Part shown: positions 32,112 to 41,872 of the stretch, piece by piece
Layout of the letters: every line of letters begins with the position of its first letter
Position numbering within the stretch: position 1 is the stretch's first letter
Assembly: GCF_023699475.1 (NCBI RefSeq)
Contig: NZ_JALXFV010000002.1
Location: forward strand, 550,421-598,633
DNA: 48,213 nucleotides
Direction of reading: 5' to 3'
DNA from: Halomarina rubra
GTDB lineage: Archaea > Halobacteriota > Halobacteria > Halobacteriales > Haloarculaceae
Translations under genes and position numbers: made by a program
The notes under the pieces: model-generated
What the model was told of the DNA's origin: nothing
Seen by the model: only the letters and a program-made list of their open reading frames with translations
Database searches by the model: none

Positions 32112-33482
32112 CTATCGTCCGAACAACGACGTGAGACGGTCACGCAGCGAGCGACGCTCCCCACCGACCGTCTCGCCACCTTCCACGGCGCTATCGGGAC
32201 GGGCATCGCTATCGCCGCCACCGTCGACGTGGACCTCGCCTCGGACGGTCGGGCCGTCGACGCGGACGTCGTGTGCGCCCAACCGGACGCCCTCGCTCTC
32301 GCGGACGTCGAGTCCGGCGGGGGCGTTCGGCACGTCGATGGTCAGTCCGTCGATGGTCGAACCGTGGCGGCCCTCGAGGACGACCGCCGCCTGCCCGCGA
32401 CAGGGACTCGACCCCGTCACGGTCAGGTTCCGGATGTCGACTCCCCACGGCTCGTCGGGCGTCGTGTGGCCGTCGAAGCGTTGCTCGCGTGGGTCCATGA
32501 ACCAGACCGGGCGCATGTCGAACGCACACTCGACGGTGGTGTCGTGGAGGTCGATGGCTCCGTCGGAGGGGTTGACGAGGATACCCGCCATCCCACGGCC
32601 GTACGTCGAACGCAGGCGAATCGTACAGCCGTAGATGCCGCCGCCGGACTTGCCGTACTGTGCGCTGGAGACGTAGACACCTGCGGTCCCCGTCGGCGGT
32701 TCGGCGTCGTCGACGACGTTCTCGGGGTGGGCGTTCTCCCAGTCGACGACGATCTCGCAGTTGCGGAGTTCCGAGCCCGCACCCATCCGAATCGCGGCCA
32801 TGTCGTTGTTCCGGAAGACGCAGTCCTCGAAGCGGACCGAGCCGTCGTGCTTGCCGGTGTAGAGGCCACCGTCGCCGCCCTGGTTCGCGATTTCACAGTC
32901 CCGAAACGTGGCGTGGCCCTCGTGGTCGAACACGCCACCACCGCCGTCGCTCGCGCCGTGGCCGGCGAACACCGACGGGCCGGTCTTGCGATAGCGGACG
33001 ATGGTCGCCTCGCCGTGTTCGGAAGTGATGGCCGGGAGAATGGACCACCGGCAGTACGGTTCGCGCCCGGAGAAGCCGACGTGGTCGACGTCGTGGACCT
33101 CGACGTTGTCCTTCGCGCGTAGCCAGTTGCCGACGTCGCCGCCCTCGCGGGCGTCGGTGTTGTCGAACGCGAGGTTCTCCAGGAGTATCCCCTCCGAGTT
33201 GTACCCGCCGCGGACGAAGTAGCCCGACTCGCCGCTGACAGTGCGGAAGGTGACGTCCTGTGGTTTCTCGCCGAGGCCTCGGATACCCCAGTCGGTGAGG
33301 TCGCCTCGAACGCACGCCGGTTCGTCGCCGTCGTCGAGCGGGAAGGCGTACTCGCCAGGTGGGACCTCGACGAGCAGACCGTCGTCGGTCGGGACGTCGA
33401 TGGGCTTCTCGCCGTCTGCGTCCCAGCCGAGGTCCTCTGTCGCGTGAACGGTTCTGTCGAAGTCGATGTCGTGTCGATTCAT
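32112..33482 (-). CDS. Right-handed parallel beta-helix protein
   Basis: 456 aa from ATG 33482. It shows rows of short beta repeats typical of pectate-lyase-like helices: LLENLAFDNTD, NVEVHDVDHVGF, ATFRDCEIAN, VRFEDCVFRNNDMAAIR, LRNCEIVVDW, IDLHDTTVEC, VDIRNLTVTG, STIDGLTIDVP. The fold serves polysaccharide lyases, hydrolases and surface adhesins; catalytic residues cannot be placed by eye. No signal peptide is visible, so the site of action is unclear. A longer frame upstream is low-complexity shadow. It leads toward the TnpB remnant. Confidence 0.75.
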   Translation of the reverse strand: MNRHDIDFDRTVHATEDLGWDADGEKPIDVPTDDGLLVEVPPGEYAFPLDDGDEPACVRGDLTDWGIRGLGEKPQDVTFRTVSGESGYFVRGGYNSEGILLENLAFDNTDAREGGDVGNWLRAKDNVEVHDVDHVGFSGREPYCRWSILPAITSEHGEATIVRYRKTGPSVFAGHGASDGGGGVFDHEGHATFRDCEIANQGGDGGLYTGKHDGSVRFEDCVFRNNDMAAIRMGAGSELRNCEIVVDWENAHPENVVDDAEPPTGTAGVYVSSAQYGKSGGGIYGCTIRLRSTYGRGMAGILVNPSDGAIDLHDTTVECAFDMRPVWFMDPREQRFDGHTTPDEPWGVDIRNLTVTGSSPCRGQAAVVLEGRHGSTIDGLTIDVPNAPAGLDVRESEGVRLGAHDVRVDGPTVRGEVHVDGGGDSDARPDSAVEGGETVGGERRSLRDRLTSLFGR

Positions 33483-33652
33483 TGGAGCACTCGGCGCGGT
33501 CGCCACAGCCCGCGTGGCTGGGCCAGCAGACGTGACCACGGTAGAAGAACCCCAGCCCTGTGACTCCTCGATACACCGGCGTCGAGTCGTCGACGACCAC
33601 ACCCCCGACCGACTCGGTCGGCAGCGTCGTCCCGCGAGTGGCTCGTCTTCGA

Positions 33653-34789
33653 CTACGGCTGCTGTGGAACGCCGTCCACTGCCGTCGTGTCGTTCGGACG
33701 GGGCTGGTGGCGTGTCCTCGCTGAGAGGTGGTCGACGACGTAGTTCGCGTCCCTGCTGACACCGGTGAACAGCCCCGACGTCATCGCGTACTGGAAGAAC
33801 AGCCCGACGAAGTACAGGCCTGGCTGGTCCGGGACCAGACCGCGCCTGTGGACGGGCTCTTTCGGCTTCTCCTCTCCACCGAAGATCGGGAGGTCGATCC
33901 ACGAGAACTCGGGACGGAAGCCAGTACACCAGACGACGTTCGCGACGTCGCGAACGTTGTCTTCACCGACGACCGGGCGACCGTCGCGGACGCCGGTCGT
34001 GCGAGGCACCCGCTCGACGCCAGCCGCGTCGATATCACTCGGCTTGACCCGGACCAGCAGGCCACCCTGTGACAGTATCGTCGGGCGGACCCGGCGGCCC
34101 ACCGGTGTACTCGTCGTGAGTATCCGGTGGAAGAGCACGCGCATCACGAACGGGACTCCGAGGTGTCGGCCGACCCAGGAGTCGATGTGGAACGGCACGT
34201 GACCAACGTCCCGGCCCGACAGCAACGTCTCGTGTCCGTCGGCGACGTCGAGGGCGATCTCCGCTCCCGAGTTCCCCGCTCCGACGACGAGTACGGGGCC
34301 GTCTCGTAGCTGCTCGGGGTTGCGGTAGTCACTCGAATGCAATTGAACGACGTCCTCGGAGAGTTCGGACGCGAACGCTGGAATCGTCGGGACCTGGTAG
34401 CTCGCCATCGCCACGACGACGTTGTCCGCTTCGAATCGGCGGTCGCCGGCACGCACGAGGAACCCGTCGCCGGTCCGTTCCAACCGGTCCACCCGGACGC
34501 CGAGTTCGACGGGGAGGTCGAACCGGTCGGCGTACGTCTCCAGGTAGTCGGCCACCTCGTCTTTCGTGGGGAAGGCGTCGGGCGACCCGGGGAAGTCCAT
34601 CCCCGGCAGGCACGAGTAGCGTGCTGGTGTGAACACCCGGAGGGAGTCCCAGCGGGACCGCCACGGGTCGCCGACGCGGTCGCCCGCGTCGAGGATGACG
34701 AAGTCGTCGTCGTGCTGCTTGAGGTAGTACCCGGTCACCAATCCAGCCTGCCCGCCGCCGATGACGATGGTGTCGTGTCGTTCGGTCAT
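33653..34789 (-). CDS. Flavin-containing monooxygenase-like oxidoreductase
   Basis: 378 aa. FAD-binding GGGQAG near residue 11, followed by the acid DAGDRVGDPW; NADP-type second site VVGAGNSGAEIAL near 165; and a C-terminal CTGFRPEFSWIDLP near 289. This is the pattern of FMO/Baeyer-Villiger-like flavoproteins (CzcO-type), which oxidise small substrates. The substrate is not evident. No operon partner: 170 bp separate it from the beta-helix gene, and ~160 bp from the regulator upstream on the same strand. Confidence 0.85.
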   Translation of the reverse strand: MTERHDTIVIGGGQAGLVTGYYLKQHDDDFVILDAGDRVGDPWRSRWDSLRVFTPARYSCLPGMDFPGSPDAFPTKDEVADYLETYADRFDLPVELGVRVDRLERTGDGFLVRAGDRRFEADNVVVAMASYQVPTIPAFASELSEDVVQLHSSDYRNPEQLRDGPVLVVGAGNSGAEIALDVADGHETLLSGRDVGHVPFHIDSWVGRHLGVPFVMRVLFHRILTTSTPVGRRVRPTILSQGGLLVRVKPSDIDAAGVERVPRTTGVRDGRPVVGEDNVRDVANVVWCTGFRPEFSWIDLPIFGGEEKPKEPVHRRGLVPDQPGLYFVGLFFQYAMTSGLFTGVSRDANYVVDHLSARTRHQPRPNDTTAVDGVPQQP

Positions 34790-34947
34790 ACCCTGACTCC
34801 TCGGCGAGTGTAGGCACCGACGGGAAGTGATGATGTCGCGTGCAGGATTTCAGGGGGTGAAATCTCGGGGATGGCCCGAGTCTCGCTCTGTCCGTGACTT
34901 CGGTCGACCGGGGGGCCACTCTCACGACGACGGTCGTTTGTGGCACG

Positions 34948-35760
34948 TCACGACGGTGCTCGGGACTCGAAGGCGGTGGGGTCGACCGGCGTCGCCCCCT
35001 CGCGGACCTGCTCGAAGACCGAGACGGCCCACTCGCGGGCCTCCGGCGCGTCCGTGTCGACGACCGCCACCAGCGCTCCCGTCGACGCGTCGTGACAGCA
35101 GATGCCGACGCGGTCGTCGACGATGCCGAGGCCACACCGGTTACCGTCGGGTAAGTTCTCGTGGACGAGTACGGTTGCGTTCTCACAGCCAGCGACCTCG
35201 ATGATGCGCTCCGGATTCCAGGCGAACGTCCCCTCGAGTGCCTCGGGCGTGAACACGTACTCGAACGCCATCCCCTCGAGGACCGCGCCACAGGCCGTCT
35301 CGAGGTTACTCGACTTGAAGACGATGTTGTCGAACCCGCGTAACGACGAGGTCGACGCGATGAGTCGACCGAGGCGCTCGACCGGTTCGTAGGGGTAGGC
35401 GGGGCCGGGGTACGACACCACCGCGTCGGCGAAGAGGTCGACGGAGAACCCCGGCATCTCGCGTGGCAGCCACAACCAGACGTCTCGAAGCTTCTCCTCG
35501 ATCTCCATCGCGTCCCGAAAGGCGAGGAACTGGTCGGCGACGTACTCGCCGAGGTGAGTCAGCCCGTAGGTGGGGCCATCCCTGACGAGCCACTTTCGCT
35601 CCTGGAAGTCGGCCAACACCCGCCCGACGGTCGGCGAGGAGGCACCGGTGGCCTCACAGAGCGCTCGACGGTCGGTCGTCCCGTCGGCCAACGCTTCGAG
35701 GACCCCGACGCGGTGGGCCGACAGGGCGAGGAACTGAATCGTGGTGATATCGACGGTCAT
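34948..35760 (-). CDS. Winged-helix regulator with FilR1-type effector domain
   Basis: 270 aa. An N-terminal winged helix (residues ~5-70; TDRRALCEATGASSPTVGRVL) is followed by a domain like the middle domain of the methanogenesis regulator FilR1 (residues ~120-255), common among haloarchaeal regulators of unknown ligand. It is on the same strand as, and upstream of, the flavoprotein gene and may control it. The ligand is unknown. Confidence 0.75.
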   Translation of the reverse strand: MTVDITTIQFLALSAHRVGVLEALADGTTDRRALCEATGASSPTVGRVLADFQERKWLVRDGPTYGLTHLGEYVADQFLAFRDAMEIEEKLRDVWLWLPREMPGFSVDLFADAVVSYPGPAYPYEPVERLGRLIASTSSLRGFDNIVFKSSNLETACGAVLEGMAFEYVFTPEALEGTFAWNPERIIEVAGCENATVLVHENLPDGNRCGLGIVDDRVGICCHDASTGALVAVVDTDAPEAREWAVSVFEQVREGATPVDPTAFESRAPS

Positions 35761-35919
35761 GTGCCACGTAGGGGGGCGAGGAGCTTAGCATTTCTACGGC
35801 GGGCGAGAGTCTGTCGCCCCGTGATTCGAGGTGCTCGCGGAGCCGACCAGTGTCGCGGATATACCGCTGACTTTCGATTCAACAGAAGACACTTGCCGAG
35901 TCGATGTCGAGAACCGAAC

Positions 35920-36336
35920 GTGAACCGCCGGTCCCTCCTCGCGTCTCTCAGTCTCGCCCCTGTCTCGATGCTCGCTGGCTGTTCGGGAAGTTGCAGTCAG
36001 GGACTGTTCGGCACCTCGATGCCACACGACGGAGCAATCGCGGTCGAACGCACCGACTCCGTGCCCGAACGAGCGACGATCATCCGATTCTCCCAGTTAC
36101 CCGCCTCCGAGCAGTCGATTCTTCGGACGGGAGTCGAGGACGGCGTCGTCCGGGCGTGCTTGGACGACGAGGACGAAGCGACCAGCGCCATGTGGTCGTT
36201 CTCCAATCGATTAGCGGGAGACGAATCGTATCTCGCCTACAGAGACGACCACTACGCTCTCTGGGCCCGAATGACCGACCAGGTCTACGGTGGGTCGGCA
36301 TCCCCACCGGAGACCGACGCGGACCCGTGTTGTTGA
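35920..36336 (+). CDS. Short secreted lipoprotein
   Basis: 138 aa from GTG 35920 (NRRSLLASLSLAPVSMLAGC). The Arg pair and the lipobox LAGC give a Tat-type lipoprotein signal, with the mature part starting at Cys ~20. The ATG upstream frames are shadows, so GTG is the start that yields a proper signal. The mature region is acidic and soluble; two more Cys end the protein. Function unknown. It converges with the FkbM gene, 19 bp apart. Confidence 0.7.
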   Translation: MNRRSLLASLSLAPVSMLAGCSGSCSQGLFGTSMPHDGAIAVERTDSVPERATIIRFSQLPASEQSILRTGVEDGVVRACLDDEDEATSAMWSFSNRLAGDESYLAYRDDHYALWARMTDQVYGGSASPPETDADPCC

Positions 36337-36355
36337 GCGCCGGCCATCGTCCTCC

Positions 36356-37192
36356 TCACGAAGACGCGTCGCCTCCCGACTTTCGCCCCCGGAGGAACGG
36401 TTCCCCGTACGGCTCGAACGGGACGTCGACGGCGAACCCCATACTGGCCAGTTCGTCCTCGATGTCCGCCACCGAACTGCCCTGTGCTTGGAGTCGGTCC
36501 TCGTGGACCTCACAGTAGACCGTCCGACAATCCGGGTGCGACAGCGTCGATTCGAGACCCGACAGGACAGCCCCCTCCGCCCCCTCCACGTCGATCTTGA
36601 CGACATTCGGGATCGGCAACTCCTGTTGTTCGACGTACTCGTCACCGACGACGGAGTCGACGCTGATGGTGGCGTCGACAGCGTCCCCGTCCTCGACGAA
36701 GGAGTGTCCCGCCGGACCGGTCTGGTGCGTCCCGTTGAAGTGGGTGATTCCCAGCTCACGGGTCTCGTTCGTGTCGGAGAGCGCGACCCCGTGGACGCCG
36801 ACGTCGGCGTCGTTGAGCTGTGCGTTCTCGCGGAGTCGAGCGGCGTTCTTCGGTTCCGGCTCGAACGCGACGACCTCCGAGTCGACGGCCGACGCCGCGA
36901 GACACGAGAAGACACCGATGTTGGCACCGACGTCGTAGAACACGTCTCCGGGTCGCAGTGCCGCGAGGACGTCCGCGAGGACGACCTCTTCGGGTGAGTC
37001 CCGCACCGCGCTGAACTCGTTCGGCGTCGTCATGTGGAAATCGGCGTGTGCGTCCCCGATAGTGATGGTCCCGACGTCGTCGGCGAGACGGAACTGGAGT
37101 TGACCGCGGAGTCTCAAGACGGACGTCGCCGCACCGTACAGGCCGAAGCGTTTCAACCAGTCGACAGCCCGCCGCTGACTAACCCCTGACAT
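36356..37192 (-). CDS. FkbM-family methyltransferase
   Basis: 278 aa. SAM-binding motif I at DVFYDVGANIGVFSC near residue 85, the following acidic strand EVVAFEPEP near 108, and NVVKIDVEGAEGAVLSG near 196 are FkbM features. The N-terminus (residues 1-30) is amphipathic/hydrophobic and may contact the membrane. Such enzymes O-methylate sugars or polyketides. In haloarchaea they often decorate surface glycans. No glycosyltransferase gene is adjacent, so the substrate is open. Confidence 0.85.
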   Translation of the reverse strand: MSGVSQRRAVDWLKRFGLYGAATSVLRLRGQLQFRLADDVGTITIGDAHADFHMTTPNEFSAVRDSPEEVVLADVLAALRPGDVFYDVGANIGVFSCLAASAVDSEVVAFEPEPKNAARLRENAQLNDADVGVHGVALSDTNETRELGITHFNGTHQTGPAGHSFVEDGDAVDATISVDSVVGDEYVEQQELPIPNVVKIDVEGAEGAVLSGLESTLSHPDCRTVYCEVHEDRLQAQGSSVADIEDELASMGFAVDVPFEPYGEPFLRGRKSGGDASS

Positions 37193-38051
37193 ACCCCCGC
37201 TTCATTGAATGTCCGGAAATATCTTTCTACAACTAACGCTTCCAATCGGGATGCAAATCGGCCGATATTCTACCGTAAGAACAATTCAACGTGCCGAGAC
37301 TGCCAGTTCGAACGAAACGACCCCGAACCACCGAACGCCGTTCGCCGAACTGTCTCTGTGGGGTCTTCGGGGTTTAGAGCGATGTGGTTGCCAGATGCAC
37401 GCTTTCCAACTCGTGGAAGTGGCAATCAACGGGGGGACGGCCACTTCGATTCGCACCGACGCACCTGCCAGTCCCGTACTGCGTGTGAGACGATGTAGAC
37501 AATCGTGAGTGGGCCGCGACTCACCGGTGACTGCCAGAGCGACTTGGTAGTTCGGCCACTCACGATACAAGGGGCCTTTCTTGTCAATCTATTAATCGTA
37601 CGCTGGCGGAGGGACCTCATGGGGTGTCTTGTCCACATCTCGAGACCGAGAGAGACGCGTTTCTGGTACGGAAGGGGACCACCTGGGAAGTCCCTTCGAG
37701 GGGTGCATCGTGACGTGCGGACCGAAGCAGTCCCTCCGATACCACGGGTTCGGCGAAACACCGAGCGACCTCGCGTGGCACTCTGCAACGGTTCAGCAGA
37801 GAGATGCCAGGCTACGCTATGACCGTATCAGACCGTCAGTCGACGAACGACGCCCTCCGAATCGTGCTCCTCGCCGTGGGCACGCTGTCGCTCGTTCTCG
37901 TGTCGAACCGGCACTCGAAGAGGGCCAAGGAGGTCCACACTCTATCCGAACCTCGACAGACCACCTACCGAGGAGCTCCGCGTCACCCAGGAGTGGCGGG
38001 GCTGTCAGCCGCGTACTGTGACTCTGGTGAGCGGTGGCGTCACCTCGCCGT
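37193..38051. other. Gene-poor region with an 11-bp dyad
   Basis: About 860 bp with no convincing gene. The best short frame (37,819 onward, MTVSDRQSTNDALRIVLLAV, ~79 aa) has one hydrophobic stretch but a poor tail. ATCGTGAGTGG (37502-37512) and CCACTCACGAT (37556-37566) form a perfect 11-bp inverted repeat that extends three more base pairs past a one-base bulge. The AT-rich stretch 37,200-37,280 next to the FkbM start is the likely promoter. Confidence 0.5.
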
Positions 38052-38664
38052 TCAGTAGCCGCGTCCGCGGCTCAACAACCATCGAATGAGCTGTCTGAGG
38101 TCTCGAGACGAGGGTGCCCCACCGTACACAGAGACCGTATCGACACCCGAGTAGCCATGCTCGCCGGAGTCGTCGCGCTCCCAGTAGAGCCAGACCGTGT
38201 CGTCCCCTCGTTCGAGACCCGTCTGTTCGACGGGGAACGTCAGTGTGAGTACCTCCGTCGTGCGCTCGTGGTCTCCGTGGCCCGTCGTCTCCTCCGTGAT
38301 CTCACCGTCGTCAGTGGGGCGGGCCCCCGCACCGTCGTCGAGCGCGGTTCAAGAGCCGAGACGATACCGCACGTCGCGCTCGGTGGGGTCGAACGTCTCT
38401 CGTTCACCGTCCGAGTTCAGGAACTCCGAAGGACGTACCGCGACGGAGACCTGGTCGTGTTCGTCGACCTCGACGAAGTTCTCCTCGTTTCCCGGTATGA
38501 ACGTCGATGTCCAACTCGACCGGGAAGTGCGCCGCTGCAACGCCGCTGAGGGCGGGGATAGCGACGATTCCTGCACCAACCCCCGCCGCTCTGCCGAGGA
38601 ATCGACGGCGGTCGAGGCTGGACGAACTGGACGGTTCCGGGTTCGACGACGTATCTCGGGCCAT
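38052..38664 (-). pseudogene. Tat-exported protein with one frameshift and one nonsense codon
   Basis: From ATG 38664 the product starts with a Tat signal (LDRRRFLGRAAGVGAGI, then SGVAAAHFP). The frame breaks near 38496, where one extra base follows VELDIDV. In the next frame it continues PGNEENFVEVDEHDQVSVAV, then SEFLNSDGERETFDPTERDV, to TGA at 38349-38351. After that, the same frame continues TALDDGAGARP through WLYWERDDSGEHGYSGVDTV to TGA at 38052-38054. Removing one base and changing one codon (CGA to TGA would fit an Arg) restores ~200 aa. So this is a recently decayed exported protein of unknown role. Confidence 0.7.
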
Positions 38665-39018
38665 GTTGCGACTGTCGGTACAGAGAGTGCTCGATTACGG
38701 GTTCTGGTCCATTCGGCGAACGCACTACTCGAATCGATGAACTGTCGAACAGACTGTATCGGATTCGTCTCCAACTTGGAGAGGTCGGACGCCCAGTCGA
38801 GAGTCCGTTCACGTTGGTGCGCCCGTATTGGGGGGTTCGCCTCCGAGTCGTAGCGACTGACGGTCCGGACCGACCCGTCAGAATTTGAAAATTGGGCAGC
38901 CTTTCGTAGACGAGTTGGACGATAGCACAGTGCCGACGGCGAGATGCAGGAGCCACGGTGAGAAATCGCCGCGTCGTTCCACAAGGACTACTTTTCCACC
39001 CCGAGAAAGCCCCGTACA
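38665..39018. other. Intergenic region before the CNNM-like gene
   Basis: No coding frame is convincing here. The end near 38,990 (GGACTACTTTTCCACC) looks like the promoter of the gene at 39,019, and the sequence around 38,700-38,750 presumably carries the promoter of the decayed Tat-protein gene. Confidence 0.45.
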
Positions 39019-40407
39019 ATGTGGTCACCCGCGCTTGCGGCGGCGTTCGAGGCCAGCGACACGCTGCACTCCGTGCTGTTCGTTGGCATCGAACTGGGGG
39101 ATCGGGGAGTAACCATCGTCGGTCTCGTCCTGATTCTGTTTCTCATCATGGGGTCGGGGTTCTTCTCGTCGTCTGAGATCGCCCTGTTCTCCCTGCCGAC
39201 CCACCGGGTCGACGCGATGGTCGAGGAGGGCAAGCGCGGTGCACATCTCGTCAAGTCGCTCAAAGACGACCCACACCGCTTGCTCGTGACGATTCTCGTC
39301 GGAAACAACATGGTCAACATCACGATGTCCTCCATCTCGACGACCATCGTCGGCATCTACTTCGACGCGGGGACGGCCGTCATCGTCTCCTCGCTGGGCA
39401 TCACGTCGATGGTCCTGTTGTTCGGTGAGAGCGCGCCCAAGTCCTACGCCGTCGAGAACACAGACTCCTGGGCACGGACCGTCGCTCCGGGTCTGAAACT
39501 GTTCGGGAAGGTGATGTGGCCGCTCATCACCCTGTTCTACTATCTGACGACGTTCATCAACAAACTCACGGGCGGTAACGCCTCCATCGAGTCGTCGTAC
39601 GTCACTCGCGACGAGCTTCGGAACATGATCAAGACGGGCGAGCGCGAAGGCATCCTCGAAGAGGAGGAGCGTCGGATGCTCCAGCGTGCGCTGCGGTTCA
39701 CCGACGCGACCGCGAAGGAGGTGATGACCCCTCGCCTCGACATGGAGGCGATTGCCACCGACGCGACCGTCGAGGAGGCCATCGACGCGTGTATCCAGTC
39801 GGGGCACGCCCGCCTGCCGGTCTACGAGAACTCGCTGGACAACGTCGTCGGCGTCTTCGACATCCGAGACCTTCGGGGCACCGACTACGACAGCTCCTCG
39901 GACATCGACGTCGAGGACGTGGTCAGTCCGACGCTCCACGTCCCCGAGTCGAAGAACGTCGACGAACTCCTCACGGAGATGCGCGAAGAGCGGCTGCACA
40001 TGGTCCTCGTCATCGACGAGTTCGGAGCCACCGAGGGGCTCATCACGATGGAGGACGTGCTCGAAGAGATCGTCGGTGAAATCTTGGTCGGAGACGAGGA
40101 CCACCCCATCGAGACCGTCGACGAGACGGAGGTGGTGGTCCACGGCGACGTCAACGTCGATGCGGTCAACGAAGAACTCGGCATCGACCTCCCGGAGGGC
40201 GAGGAGTTCGAGACCATCGCCGGGTTCATCTTCAACCGCGCGGGCCGCCTCGTCGAACAGGGCGAACAGTTCGACTACGAGGACGTGACGCTGCAAGCCG
40301 AGCGGGTAGACGACACCCGCATCCAGAAGGTACGAGTGACCGTCGACCGCGGCCCCACCGGCCCGGCCGGAGGAGACCCACCGGCCGACGGGGCCGGAAC
40401 CGACTGA
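39019..40407 (+). CDS. CNNM/CorC (HlyC)-type membrane protein with CBS pair
   Basis: 462 aa. Residues ~30-215 form the DUF21/CNNM membrane domain (SGFFSSSEIALFSLPTHRVD, then LVTILVGNNMVNI, GESAPKSYAVEN, four helices). CBS domains lie at ~225-350 (VMTPRLDMEAI, then GHARLPVYENSLDNVVGVF, and MVLVIDEFGATEGLITMEDV). A CorC_HlyC cap domain follows at ~370-450. The family exports or transports Mg2+/Co2+-type divalent cations, with nucleotide binding at the CBS pair. The C-terminal ~20 residues are Gly/Pro-rich. A hairpin follows the stop. Confidence 0.9.
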   Translation: MWSPALAAAFEASDTLHSVLFVGIELGDRGVTIVGLVLILFLIMGSGFFSSSEIALFSLPTHRVDAMVEEGKRGAHLVKSLKDDPHRLLVTILVGNNMVNITMSSISTTIVGIYFDAGTAVIVSSLGITSMVLLFGESAPKSYAVENTDSWARTVAPGLKLFGKVMWPLITLFYYLTTFINKLTGGNASIESSYVTRDELRNMIKTGEREGILEEEERRMLQRALRFTDATAKEVMTPRLDMEAIATDATVEEAIDACIQSGHARLPVYENSLDNVVGVFDIRDLRGTDYDSSSDIDVEDVVSPTLHVPESKNVDELLTEMREERLHMVLVIDEFGATEGLITMEDVLEEIVGEILVGDEDHPIETVDETEVVVHGDVNVDAVNEELGIDLPEGEEFETIAGFIFNRAGRLVEQGEQFDYEDVTLQAERVDDTRIQKVRVTVDRGPTGPAGGDPPADGAGTD

Positions 40408-40424
40408 CTGCTTAGCGGGCACCT

Positions 40425-40467
40425 CGCTCCCGGCCTGCACGACCACGAGGGCGTGTGGTCGGGAGCG
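40425..40467. terminator. Hairpin after the CNNM-like gene
   Basis: CGCTCCCG (40425-40432) and CGGGAGCG (40460-40467) form an 8-bp stem, with a nested GACCAC/GTGGTC (40441-40446 and 40455-40460) inside. It starts 18 bp after the stop codon. No T-run, so its terminator role is only likely. Confidence 0.4.
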
Positions 40468-40552
40468 GCCTCCCGGAGTGGGACACCTCGGCTTCGAGGG
40501 ATGGGTGAAATCCATTAGGGAGGCCAGAGAAGATGCTCGGTGTCTTCGAACG

Positions 40553-41422
40553 ATGTACGACAACATCCTCCTCCCGTACGACGGTAGCGATGGCGCAGCA
40601 GCGGTCCTCCATCACGCCAGCGAAATCGCTCACTGGGCCGATGCGACCATCCAGGTGCTCTACGTCGCCGACACGTCGCGTGACAGCGTCACCGTCGTCG
40701 AGGGCCACACGGTCGACGCGCTCGCAGAGCAGGGAGAGGACGTCGTCGAGGAAGCCGCAGAGACGCTCGACACGCTAGGCGTCTCGTACGACACCGACGT
40801 CGTCCAGGGAAATCCCGCCCCGACGATCGTCGAGTACGCCGAGCGGTACGAGCAAGACCTCGTCGTCATGCCGACCCACGGCCGCGATGGCATCTCGCGA
40901 TACCTCGTGGGGAGCGTCTCGGAGAAGGTCGTCCGGCTCTCTTCGGTGCCGGTGCTCACCGTCCGCATGCAGCCCGACGAGACGCTCGAGTTTCCCTACG
41001 AGAACATCCTCGTCCCGACCGACGGAAGCGACGCCGCGATGAACGCCGCCGAACGACTCGTCGAACTCGCGGCGTCGCTCGACGCGACCGTTCACGTCCT
41101 GTCGGTCGTCGACGACACGACACTCGGACTCGACGTCGGGTCGACGGCCGCCCGTGAGGAGAACGAACGGGCCGCCACCGACGCCGTCGAGACCGTCGCC
41201 ACGATGGCCGAGGACCACGGGGTGTCGAACACCGTCCGTCACGTCGAACACGGTTCGCCCGTGGAGGTAATCCTCGAGAGCATCGAATCGAACGACGTCC
41301 ACGCAGTCGGGATGGGGACGACGGGGAAACGCGGCACGGACCGCATCCTGCTCGGCAGTGTCGCCGAGAAGACGGTCCGCTCTGCTCCCGTCCCGGTCGT
41401 GACCGTCGCCCAACCGGAGTGA
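40553..41422 (+). CDS. Tandem universal stress protein (UspA x2)
   Basis: 289 aa from ATG 40553 made of two UspA domains (~1-142 and ~148-289). Each starts with the DNILxPxDGSD-like strand (DNILLPYDGSD; ENILVPTDGSDAAM) and ends with the ATP-site GxxGxxxxxxxxG(S) motif (THGRDGISRYLVGSVSEKVV; GTTGKRGTDRILLGSVAEKT). A UspA protein of the ATP-binding type. It is used in stress response, with no specific partner visible. An upstream ATG at 40478 would add 25 residues before the first strand and is rejected. Confidence 0.9.
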   Translation: MYDNILLPYDGSDGAAAVLHHASEIAHWADATIQVLYVADTSRDSVTVVEGHTVDALAEQGEDVVEEAAETLDTLGVSYDTDVVQGNPAPTIVEYAERYEQDLVVMPTHGRDGISRYLVGSVSEKVVRLSSVPVLTVRMQPDETLEFPYENILVPTDGSDAAMNAAERLVELAASLDATVHVLSVVDDTTLGLDVGSTAAREENERAATDAVETVATMAEDHGVSNTVRHVEHGSPVEVILESIESNDVHAVGMGTTGKRGTDRILLGSVAEKTVRSAPVPVVTVAQPE

Positions 41423-41424
41423 GG

Positions 41425-41438
41425 CCCTCCACGGAGGG
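41425..41438. terminator. Short hairpin after the UspA gene
   Basis: CCCTCC and GGAGGG with a 2-nt gap form a compact stem 3 bp after the stop codon. No T-run follows; a weak terminator at best. Confidence 0.35.
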
Positions 41439-41872
41439 TCTCGGATAGCACGGTCCGACTCGTGTACGGTCCGTTTCGTGGTTTCGGGCATCGACTGTCC
41501 TCGCCTCCCGCGCCGTGAGATGTCCCAGGTCGCAGTCCTCGGTGGCTGCAATCGGATGCAGCAGGTCGCGTTCGACCCCGCCCGACAGTGAGGGACAGTG
41601 GGAGCCTCGCGCGCTCTCACTACGCCGACTGCCGGTGTGACCACCGCTCTCGTGTCACCACGTTCTGAATCGGCTGGTAGGCCCATACCCTCTCACGAAG
41701 TGTCTCCGTCAGATTCGCGTGGCCCGTGCCTCAGTCTCTCGTGAGACGGGCTATCGTTCACGGTTGTATAAGTTAAGCGTTATATTCATTCGATGCCGAG
41801 CAAAGATATCGCGGCCCGGTTTCGCTTCCTCTCGGTACGGTGGTCTCTGGGTTTCGGCGAGGTTCGACATCA
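41439..41872. other. Intergenic region between UspA and small membrane gene
   Basis: No coding frame stands out on either strand. An AT-rich, promoter-like stretch (TTGTATAAGTTAAGCGTTATATTC) at ~41,763-41,788 precedes the next gene by about 90 bp. Confidence 0.45.

Noticed and set aside
37804-38058. Frame with one hydrophobic stretch (ALRIVLLAVGTLSLVLVSNR)
   Set aside because: The tail after the helix looks non-coding, and its end overlaps the pseudogene on the other strand. Mentioned only within the gap entry.
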